NCBI GenBank assembly: GCA_051881815.1
Contig: JBJEQP010000023.1
Coordinates: 1-64,000, forward strand
Reading direction: 5' to 3'
Length of the DNA stretch: 64,000 bases
Source of the DNA: UMGS363 sp051881815
Lineage (GTDB): Bacteria; Bacillota; Clostridia; Oscillospirales; Ruminococcaceae
The position numbers and the translations under genes are program-made. Position 1 is the first letter of the stretch. The number at the start of each line of letters is the position of its first letter. Shown here piece after piece: positions 58,189 through 64,000 of the stretch. The notes below the pieces were generated by a model. It was not told where the DNA came from and did not search any database. It saw nothing but the letters and a program-made list of their open reading frames with translations.

Positions 58189-58457
58189 TTCCTCACGCCC
58201 CTTTTTCTGCTCGCAGGGCAAACGCCGCAAGGATTTATTGCCGTGTTTGACGTTTGATAATGCTTGCAGAGGTCGCACGGCGATTTTGTTGTTTCAAGCT
58301 TGCGTATCTTATTCTGCAAACGCTTAATAAGCCCGATAACCTCAATATTGAGCCTGCCGATGCAGTCGGAGCTGTGCTTGGTGCAAAGAGGACAACCCTT
58401 GCAGTTGCCCTCTCTGGTGCAGCGTTTGAGCGTTTTTATGATATTTTCGTCAGTCAT
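58185..58457 (-). CDS. Cys-rich phage protein
   Basis: 90 residues with two Cys clusters: CTREGNCKGCPLCTKHSSDC and SPCDLCKHYQTSNTAINPCG. It probably binds zinc. MTDENIIKTLKRC resembles the start of the protein at 56338-56670. Overlaps both neighbours. Confidence 0.7.
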   Translation of the reverse strand: MTDENIIKTLKRCTREGNCKGCPLCTKHSSDCIGRLNIEVIGLIKRLQNKIRKLETTKSPCDLCKHYQTSNTAINPCGVCPASRKRGVRK

Positions 58458-59421
58458 TGCTGCTCAACTTCTCTGAAATCATACCGATATATTTTACAGC
58501 GGCCGCCTTGAATTTGCTGCGCTTGTCCTCGTCGCCAATCTCTCCAAGCGTCTTAACAAATTTTTGGAGATCTTCCTGCAGACTTTTAAATCTGTACTCA
58601 AACATAACAAGCTCTTTATCGGCACCCTGCGCATTTTCCAGCTTCTTTTCAAGCTCTTCCTGCCGTGCCGCCGCATTGCTCTTTTCACTGTCAAGCGATG
58701 CCTTAAGCTCTGATATATTCTTGTCAGCTTCTCCAAGCTTGTCCTTCAGAGCCTTGACCTCTTTTTCCTGCTTGGCTTTGCTCTCCGCAAGAGCCTGCTG
58801 TACAAGCTTGTCGATCTCCTCGGGATCGGGTTCACGGACTGCGACCTCGGCAGGCTTTTCCGAAAGCTCTTTTACCTTTTTTTCAAGTTCATTTGCTCTG
58901 AGCATTGCGTCTGCCTTTTCGTTAAGCAGTTCGCTATTCTTCTTTTTAAGGCCTTTCGTTTCCTGCTCGAACATGGAAAGCTGCTCGCCTTTTTCACCGT
59001 TCTCGGCCTTGAGCCGTTCAATCTCTGCTTTAAGCTTATCGACAGACAGCTCCCCGACGTCGACCTGCTCCAGAAATTCGGGACGGTCAAGCGGATTTAC
59101 ATGGGTAAGAAGCTCCAGCTTGGTTATGCCGAGATTTGCATTTGACTGCAAAAAGTCCTTTCCAAGCTGTTCGTATATTTTTATGTAGTTGTATGCCTGC
59201 CTTGACTTGATGTTTGCCTTATCCTCGCAGTATGTATCGAACTCCTCGTAACCGAGCGCTGTATAAAGCTTTTCGTCCCTCATCTGCTTCAAGCAGCGGC
59301 ACATCTCATAAAGAGCATTTGCGGCGATCGTGCCGTTGGTGATGATCTGCTGATGAAGAGAAAGCGCCGCTGTGTATTCGGGGCTGCTTGTATCTGCTGT
59401 AATGATCTGATTTTCCGACAT
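58450..59421 (-). CDS. Phage coiled-coil protein with DUF3102-like N-terminus
   Basis: 323 residues. The first ~110 (ALYEMCRCLKQMRDEKLYTA, YEEFDTYCEDKANIKSRQAY NYIKIYEQLG) are the helical DUF3102-like DNA-binding-type domain of plasmid and phage proteins. A long coiled coil (about 125-275) follows and a short C-terminal helical domain. GGAGGAAATAAAA precedes the ATG. Function unknown. Confidence 0.75.
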   Translation of the reverse strand: MSENQIITADTSSPEYTAALSLHQQIITNGTIAANALYEMCRCLKQMRDEKLYTALGYEEFDTYCEDKANIKSRQAYNYIKIYEQLGKDFLQSNANLGITKLELLTHVNPLDRPEFLEQVDVGELSVDKLKAEIERLKAENGEKGEQLSMFEQETKGLKKKNSELLNEKADAMLRANELEKKVKELSEKPAEVAVREPDPEEIDKLVQQALAESKAKQEKEVKALKDKLGEADKNISELKASLDSEKSNAAARQEELEKKLENAQGADKELVMFEYRFKSLQEDLQKFVKTLGEIGDEDKRSKFKAAAVKYIGMISEKLSSND

Positions 59422-59436
59422 TTTTATTTCCTCCTG

Positions 59437-61077
59437 TTATGCTGATTTTTGCTTTACTTTCGGGTGCTTTTCCGACATAGGCAGCTTGCACCATTCCTGC
59501 CATTTTTTCCAAAACAGCTTTTCTGCGTCCGTCATTTGTGTAATGTTGCCTGCTCCTCTTATCTGGACAACACTGTGCTTGTTCATTTCAATGGTGTACA
59601 GCGCTTTTCCCGGCTTATCGCATCGACGCATGAACAATATGGCCAACTTGCCCGTTATATGCCGCTCGGCATAACCTGCAACACAATGATGTTGATCCTT
59701 GCCCTCTTTTATGATTTCGGCGGCACTCTTTGGTACAATTATGCAAAATTCCCCGTCGGAATACTCGTATTCACGGATGTACTTTTGATAGATCTCTTCA
59801 TATTTACGCTGCTTATTGGCAAGTTTCTTTGCCTCCTGCTCGGCAATTATTGCATTAACCGCTGATGCCGTCCTTTCGTGTGCCGCTCTGAGGTCTTTCG
59901 GGCGGTTTATCTGGCTGTCTTTGAGGTCATATCCTAATTGCTCACATTCTTTGATATAGTCATAATAAAGTCTGTCTGCCGCTGCCGTCGGACAATGCCA
60001 ACAGCCGCCCAAGCCGCCCTGCTTGTCAATATAGTTATAATACTTTGCAGGAGTAAGGCCTGTTTTCCTGAGCAATGATATGATTTTTGTGTAATTATTG
60101 TTATTCTCGGGGCTGCATATCTTTATAGCTTCATCGACCGTTGCTTTCGGAAAAATCTTTCGCAAATATCGGAAAGCCTGCAGAGTCGATACATCAAGTT
60201 TTCTGATATTCTGCCTTATAATAGCAGCTGTATTAACGTCTGTGCGAAAAACCTCAGCTACGTTTTTGCCGTCAAGGTCTATTGCACGTTTGTAATGCCT
60301 GCCGCTAACAATGTCACGGACTATATTGTTACCGCCTATTTTCATGATCATTTCGATTGAAGGATATTTCGCCGAAAACATCAAAAAACATTTGCAATCT
60401 ACTCTGTAATATGGCTGCTTTTTGTATTCACTCGGCAGATAATACCGCATAAACGTATTTTTGAGTACATCTTTTGCGTTTATATCCTCAAAATAGGCGT
60501 ACTGCGGATATAATCCGCCTGCTATACAGCATTTGGGTTCTGTGAAATTTTCGGAGTATTTCCAAGTGCCATCATAGTTGTAATATACGTTCGTAATCTC
60601 TCCTTTTCGATAACGTACCACATGCAGAGGTAACCATAATGCGCCACCGTAATCTTTAGCCATTTCTTCAATGCTCATTCCGATTCGGCCAAATCCGCTT
60701 CCAAGCTCCCCACAGACAGCGTACACGGTATTGCCATCATCAGCGGAATACCAACGGCAAAAGTAATGCCATTCCGCAAGTTGTCCGCGATTTACGCCGG
60801 TAGTCTTAGCAATTGCAGTTCTACCGCATGAAAAGCATCGGATAGGATTTCCACGGGATATATTGTTAGCAAACATGACCTGCTCCTCGTCCATTGGAGA
60901 TTCTATGTCCATTGACCGCCTGAGAGTATAGCGCTTAAGACAACAGGTGCAAAAACAGTCGGTCTGTGTCTTGGTCTTATGATAAAAAATATACGGCTTC
61001 ATGTATTCCCGATTCATTTCGAGTCGTTCTTCTTCGCTGACTTCGGGAGCGTCAGATATCAAGTCTTTATATTTCAT
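59437..61077 (-). CDS. PcfJ-like protein
   Basis: 546 residues. The PcfJ domain is in the C-terminal third: FCIIVPKSAAEIIKEGKDQH HCVAGYAERH, ILFMRRCDKPGKALYTIEM, VVQIRGAGN. Two N-terminal Cys pairs (CFCTCCLKRY, CFSCGRTA) form a zinc-binding part. PcfJ proteins occur on conjugative plasmids and phages with PcfK; function unknown. ATG 61077 follows GGAGGTGACTGCC, and the gene overlaps the PcfK/AcrIIA9-like gene by 11 bp. Confidence 0.88.
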   Translation of the reverse strand: MKYKDLISDAPEVSEEERLEMNREYMKPYIFYHKTKTQTDCFCTCCLKRYTLRRSMDIESPMDEEQVMFANNISRGNPIRCFSCGRTAIAKTTGVNRGQLAEWHYFCRWYSADDGNTVYAVCGELGSGFGRIGMSIEEMAKDYGGALWLPLHVVRYRKGEITNVYYNYDGTWKYSENFTEPKCCIAGGLYPQYAYFEDINAKDVLKNTFMRYYLPSEYKKQPYYRVDCKCFLMFSAKYPSIEMIMKIGGNNIVRDIVSGRHYKRAIDLDGKNVAEVFRTDVNTAAIIRQNIRKLDVSTLQAFRYLRKIFPKATVDEAIKICSPENNNNYTKIISLLRKTGLTPAKYYNYIDKQGGLGGCWHCPTAAADRLYYDYIKECEQLGYDLKDSQINRPKDLRAAHERTASAVNAIIAEQEAKKLANKQRKYEEIYQKYIREYEYSDGEFCIIVPKSAAEIIKEGKDQHHCVAGYAERHITGKLAILFMRRCDKPGKALYTIEMNKHSVVQIRGAGNITQMTDAEKLFWKKWQEWCKLPMSEKHPKVKQKSA

Positions 61078-61480
61078 GGCAGTCACCTCCAAACAAGTCA
61101 TCCAGCGAAATATTAAGTGCCGACTTCTTGGCCGGCTCCTGCTGTTTGGACGTCATTTCGATCGGCGGCTTGTCCCCTGCTGCGGCTCCGATAAGGTCAA
61201 TAGTCATTGTATAGCGTATCTTCGCGCAGGGAAAATAAAACTGCACCGCTTTGGTGTATGCCGCAATATCGGATAGTGCATTGCCGCTGCCTTTTGCTAT
61301 GTATGCCAAGCAATCGCTCAAAGTCTTGTCACTCTGCGCAATTGCCTGTGCAAACTCCTCGTCCTGCTTGCAAAAGTTTATCAGAGCATCATAAACTGCG
61401 CCTACCATAACTTTTTCTTTGTTTCCGCCTTTAAAATCTTTTTTCTCTTTGGTCAGCTTGTTTATTGCTTCGTTTATCAT
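61067..61480 (-). CDS. PcfK-like / AcrIIA9 family protein (possible Cas9 inhibitor)
   Basis: 137 residues. VYDALINFCKQDEEFAQAIA, TLSDCLAYIAKGSGNALSDI AAYTKAVQFYFP and SLDDLFGGD at the C-terminus match the PcfK family, members of which (AcrIIA9) inhibit Cas9. The N-terminal half is helical and the C-terminal third is linker plus a short conserved tail. Whether this copy inhibits Cas9 cannot be told from sequence. Confidence 0.85.
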   Translation of the reverse strand: MINEAINKLTKEKKDFKGGNKEKVMVGAVYDALINFCKQDEEFAQAIAQSDKTLSDCLAYIAKGSGNALSDIAAYTKAVQFYFPCAKIRYTMTIDLIGAAAGDKPPIEMTSKQQEPAKKSALNISLDDLFGGDCHEI

Positions 61481-61608
61481 ATAGTCTTACTCCTTGACAT
61501 TCCGACAGCCTTATGATATAATAAAACTGTCATATAGTTTTTATCTTTCTTTTCGGGGATCGTCCTTTTGGGTCGATCTCTTTTTTGTGCTTCACATTTC
61601 TTTTCCAT
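61477..61608 (-). CDS. Tiny basic phage protein (43 residues)
   Basis: MEKKCEAQKRDRPKRTIPEK then KDKNYMTVLLYHKAVGMSRS. AGGAGCTGATT precedes the ATG; it overlaps the previous gene by 17 bp and the AcrIIA9-like start by ATGA, the junction style seen throughout this block, which supports it as a real gene. A GATCG/CGATC hairpin lies within it. Confidence 0.6.
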   Translation of the reverse strand: MEKKCEAQKRDRPKRTIPEKKDKNYMTVLLYHKAVGMSRSKTI

Positions 61609-61924
61609 AATCAGCTCCTAACATAATTATCAACTCCTCGACCCTTGTCTTCGTCCATCCGACAACGGGCTCTCGGAGATTTTCATGGTAAAACTTTTTA
61701 TATTCTCGCTTGATAAGCTCCTTTACCTTGCGCTCCCATTCCAAGCGTACAGAAGGTTCAGTCCCGTCTTTGTGGTCGAGCTTGGCGATATATCTCTTAT
61801 ACCAAGCGCCAAGAACATCATTGCAGACGTTAAACTCGTAGCCGTAAGGATTATCAATGTTATACACTCGCCTATGCCGCTGCCTTGCATTGGCAAGAAT
61901 CTCGTCATTTGTTGAATATGCCAT
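61592..61924 (-). CDS. Hypothetical early phage protein
   Basis: 110 residues (MAYSTNDEILANARQRHRRV ...), basic and helical; WYKRYIAKLDHKDGTEPSVR and RVEELIIMLGADYGKEM. No family recognised. It overlaps neighbours on both sides. Confidence 0.65.
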   Translation of the reverse strand: MAYSTNDEILANARQRHRRVYNIDNPYGYEFNVCNDVLGAWYKRYIAKLDHKDGTEPSVRLEWERKVKELIKREYKKFYHENLREPVVGWTKTRVEELIIMLGADYGKEM

Positions 61925-62093
61925 GTCTTAACCGTCCGATCAGACCGATAAACTTGCGTACAGCTGCTTTTACAGCCGCTTTTATGATTGCTTTTTCCTC
62001 TTCCGTGAAAGAGATATCAATGTTCTGTGCGACCTGCAGGATCAGCAGGCCGACGTAAGCACCGAGAATTATGATCATTGCCAATATGTACAT
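61905..62093 (-). CDS. Small single-pass membrane protein
   Basis: 62 residues with an N-terminal membrane segment (YILAMIIILGAYVGLLILQV) and a basic helical tail (KAAVKAAVRKFIGLIGRLRH). This is the layout of small phage membrane proteins. GGAGGAAAACCAAA precedes the ATG. It lies largely out of frame inside the end of the next upstream gene (77 bp overlap). Confidence 0.65.
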   Translation of the reverse strand: MYILAMIIILGAYVGLLILQVAQNIDISFTEEEKAIIKAAVKAAVRKFIGLIGRLRHGIFNK

Positions 62094-62541
62094 TTTGGTT
62101 TTCCTCCTTGTCTTTTAAATAATCGCTAAATGCCTGCATCTGCGCTTGCATTCTCGAAGCATCGGCAAGAGATACAGCATTTTTGCGCTGAATATTCTTT
62201 GATTTGAGAACCGCCTCTGATCTTGTCGGACATCGGTGGTGAAAAACTTCATTATAAAACCACTCTGGAAGAATGTTTTTGGTAGTGATCCGCAGTATCT
62301 CTCTGAATCCCTGCTGATATTTTAGACGATCCGCAGCCGTCTTGCAGTCCAGTACACCGTCTGCGACCTGTTCATCAAAACGCTTTGCCATTTCCGCAAC
62401 GGCTTTTATGTATCTGTCAATTCGGGATTCGCCAAATCCGAATTCTTCATTAAGCACATAACACGATATGAGCAGATTATCAAGCAAACATTCATACATC
62501 TGATTGTTAAGGCTCTCATCATGTGCCCTTTTCACCCTCAT
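62017..62541 (-). CDS. Hypothetical early phage protein
   Basis: 174 residues, helical (MRVKRAHDESLNNQMYECLL ...). DRYIKAVAEMAKRFDEQVAD and RSEAVLKSKNIQRKNAVSLA are notable stretches but no family is recognised. ATG 62541 follows GGGAGTGATAATA. The last ~25 residues overlap the membrane protein gene. Confidence 0.65.
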   Translation of the reverse strand: MRVKRAHDESLNNQMYECLLDNLLISCYVLNEEFGFGESRIDRYIKAVAEMAKRFDEQVADGVLDCKTAADRLKYQQGFREILRITTKNILPEWFYNEVFHHRCPTRSEAVLKSKNIQRKNAVSLADASRMQAQMQAFSDYLKDKEENQNVHIGNDHNSRCLRRPADPAGRTEH

Positions 62542-63241
62542 TATTATCACTCCCATCTAACTTTGGTATATTTTTCTTGGCATGATCCAACAGCTTGTCC
62601 AGATCGTAAGAATGAATACCGCTGTCCGAGCTTTCGGCTTTTTCGGCTTCTTTCTTGATATTGTCCTCACGCATGAACTTTTGTATTGCCAGATTGTAAT
62701 TTTTATAGCTCTTGCCATTCAGCTCGCAATACTCGTCCACCTTGCGTATATACTCGTCCGTTGTCTTTGCGCCGAATTCCTTGACAAGCCTTGCGTACTG
62801 CGCGCCCGTCAGAAGAACGTGCTTGTATTCGCCGTACTTGGCGCGCGGCTCTTTACTGTCCGTTTTTTTGGACACCTGCTTTTTAGGCTTCGGTTCGGGC
62901 TTGTCCGGCTGTAGCTTTTCGGCGGAAAGCTTGTCCACCTGCTCAACAGCTGCAGTAAGCTTTTCAGCCGATTCCTCGTTCTGAATAGTTACCGCACCGA
63001 GCCGCCCTATAAGAGCGTTAAGGCTCCCAAGCTCGGCAAGCTCGATGCGTTTTTCTTCAAGTTCCGCCGTGAGTTCCTCGACCTGCTCGGTAAGCCTTGC
63101 GACCTGCTCGGAGTATTGCTGAATTATTTCAGCTTGTTCGTTATATTTCACGGCAAGCGTACAAGCGTTTCGAAGCAATTCGGCGGCTTTTTCTACCGTG
63201 TTACACTCTTGGCAAGCTTGAATAAATTCAGCTGCTGTCAT
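62519..63241 (-). CDS. Phage coiled-coil protein with replisome-type C-terminal domain
   Basis: 240 residues: helical N-terminus, a coiled coil (about 35-70, SEQVARLTEQVEELTAELEE), a Pro/Lys linker, then YGEYKHVLLTGAQYARLVKE and LNGKSYKNYNLAIQKFMRED near 135-190. That pattern resembles the C-terminal domain of some phage replication proteins (KSYKNYxxAIxxWxxxD). Assignment tentative. Its end overlaps the next gene by 23 bp. Confidence 0.65.
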   Translation of the reverse strand: MTAAEFIQACQECNTVEKAAELLRNACTLAVKYNEQAEIIQQYSEQVARLTEQVEELTAELEEKRIELAELGSLNALIGRLGAVTIQNEESAEKLTAAVEQVDKLSAEKLQPDKPEPKPKKQVSKKTDSKEPRAKYGEYKHVLLTGAQYARLVKEFGAKTTDEYIRKVDEYCELNGKSYKNYNLAIQKFMREDNIKKEAEKAESSDSGIHSYDLDKLLDHAKKNIPKLDGSDNNEGEKGT

Positions 63242-63405
63242 TGCTTTTTGACCATATATTTGATATGAGTTTTAAGACTATTTTCCCACTCTGTGAGCAT
63301 TTCACAAAAGTTGGGATAATCGTCTGCAAATGTCGCTATGCAAAGCTTTATTGATGATATAAGCTTTAGCATCGCATCTTTGCGTGTTGGTTTTTTAAAG
63401 GCCAT
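63238..63405 (-). CDS. Small phage protein (55 residues)
   Basis: AFKKPTRKDAMLKLISSIKL then CIATFADDYPNFCEMLTEWE; helical. GGCAGGTGACAATA precedes the ATG at 63405, and the stop overlaps the next start (ATGA). Function unknown. Confidence 0.6.
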   Translation of the reverse strand: MAFKKPTRKDAMLKLISSIKLCIATFADDYPNFCEMLTEWENSLKTHIKYMVKKQ

Positions 63406-63703
63406 TATTGTCACCTGCCTTTGCAGCACTCGTATTAAATTGTATGATCTCTCCTCCTACCAATAAATGTTCTGCTATTTCTTCGGCTGTTTCGATCTCT
63501 TCTTTTGATAAGAGTTTACTGTATAGCTCCTTAAGCTTGATTGCCGCAATATAGATCGGGAGCTTGTCATACCCTTTAAGCTCATTGATAGTCATTCTTT
63601 CAAAGAAATAGAATGATCTCTCTTTGGTGAGTTTAAACAGCTCGCCATAATCGTGCGAACTTTTTGCGTATTCAATCTTTGCGTAAAATTCTTTGTCTGT
63701 CAT
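63395..63703 (-). CDS. Hypothetical early phage protein
   Basis: 102 residues (MTDKEFYAKIEYAKSSHDYG ...), helical, with SKLLSKEEIETAEEIAEHLL. AAAGGAGTTAAAA precedes the ATG. No family recognised. Confidence 0.65.
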   Translation of the reverse strand: MTDKEFYAKIEYAKSSHDYGELFKLTKERSFYFFERMTINELKGYDKLPIYIAAIKLKELYSKLLSKEEIETAEEIAEHLLVGGEIIQFNTSAAKAGDNNGL

Positions 63704-63720
63704 TTTTAACTCCTTTGTTT

Positions 63721-63933
63721 TTAATCACAGATCATAGCGATTTTTTTAACTTTACTGAGATCAACATCGGGATAGCAGATAGCCGCCGCAGCCATAAGGA
63801 AATTCTCGTTGATTTCCTGCTGTTCCTCGGGCGTATGATGCGGCTCGCGCATAGTTACGAGCGCACCCTTGGACGCACGAAAAACGGTTATAGTCATGTT
63901 GTCCTTTTCCTCAACGGATAGTATTTCGTACAT
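63721..63933 (-). CDS. Small early phage protein
   Basis: 70 residues (MYEILSVEEKDNMTITVFRA ...), short beta-strand start and helical end (EQQEINENFLMAAAAICYPD). ACGAGGTGATTTT precedes the ATG. Function unknown. Confidence 0.65.
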   Translation of the reverse strand: MYEILSVEEKDNMTITVFRASKGALVTMREPHHTPEEQQEINENFLMAAAAICYPDVDLSKVKKIAMICD

Positions 63934-63945
63934 AAAATCACCTCG

Positions 63946-64000
63946 TTACATCATATTCGGAAGGCTGTATGTCCTATATCCCGGACAACTCCTGCTGTTC
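63946..64000 (-). CDS. Partial frame, C-terminal end of a gene beyond the window
   Basis: The minus strand is open from the window edge to a TAA at 63946-63948, which lies right at the ribosome site of the next gene, as in the rest of this block. Only about 17 codons are visible (ending YRTYSLPNMM), so it may be chance. Confidence 0.35.
   Translation of the reverse strand, partial: NSRSCPGYRTYSLPNMM

Larger units (their letters stand above)
32400..64000 (-). mobile_element. HK97-type tailed prophage (incomplete; right end outside window)
   Basis: More than 45 genes all on the minus strand in phage order: early replication and anti-defence genes on the right, then HNH, TerS, TerL, portal, capsid, connectors, tail tube, tape measure, tail tip, endolysin and holin on the left. 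Head genes are of the HK97 type and the long tape measure implies a siphovirus-like tail. No integrase, lysogeny repressor cluster or attachment repeat could be identified inside the window; the left boundary near 32.4 kb is an estimate from gene content and base composition. Confidence 0.9.

Overview
The window looks like a chromosome segment of a Gram-positive gut or rumen Clostridia member, most likely Ruminococcus or a near relative (Oscillospiraceae). The evidence is a str operon (rpsL-rpsG-fusA-tuf), Firmicutes-type sigma-A promoters (TTGACA-17-TATAAT) at many genes, AGGAGG-like ribosome sites, a DUF4317 protein, PduL, a lipoprotein GH26 mannanase and Glu/Thr-rich lipoproteins. This placement comes from reading the proteins, not from a database search.

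Region 1 (1-31.4 kb, host). In order: the str operon (minus); a GntR/YtrA-type regulator with an ABC-2 type exporter (minus); a lipoprotein/permease/ATPase uptake operon of the TrpXYZ type (plus); thioredoxin and a DUF4317 protein (minus); a RepA-like protein with an apparent ACG start and PduL (plus); a sirtuin-lipoprotein-nadC-radical SAM-aldose epimerase operon (minus); folA and thyA (minus); a SulP transporter and GH26 mannanase (minus). Then comes a plus-strand operon with a 1234-aa protein fusing NRPS condensation, adenylation, carrier and PlsC acyltransferase domains, followed by a HAD-family gene and two lipoproteins. The gaps here hold several families of foldable repeats. One occurs five times with compensatory changes in its stems around a conserved loop.

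Region 2 (31.4-33.1 kb, junction). AT-rich and broken: two related C-terminal gene remnants converge on one terminator, a probably truncated secreted protein is preceded by a promoter with 22-bp direct repeats, and a small Xre-type regulator has a perfect 30-bp palindromic operator followed by an in-frame, nonsense-interrupted coding remnant.

Region 3 (about 32.4 kb to the right edge, all genes minus strand): most of a tailed, HK97-type prophage read from its late end to its early genes. Leftmost are holin and GH25 endolysin, then tail tip, tape measure, tail tube, head-tail connectors, capsid, portal, terminase, a probable cos region with HNH nuclease, and a tightly overlapping early block (VRR-NUC, HUH Rep-like protein, Lar/methylase-like protein, YopX, ASCH, PcfJ, AcrIIA9/PcfK-like). 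The integrase and right end lie outside the window.

Most notable: (i) the prohead protease, displaced from its usual place beside the portal, carries a C-terminal papain-fold toxin domain (Cys398/His478/Asp494). It is followed by a small gene with its own perfect sigma-A promoter and its own terminator, as expected for an immunity gene expressed in the lysogen. (ii) The portal carries a second C-terminal extension after a similar linker, also followed by a small acidic gene. (iii) Four late transcription units start with a shared promoter pattern: TGTCCG, exactly 21 nt, then an extended -10 box. Together these suggest a phage that loads effector domains into its head while the lysogen is protected.
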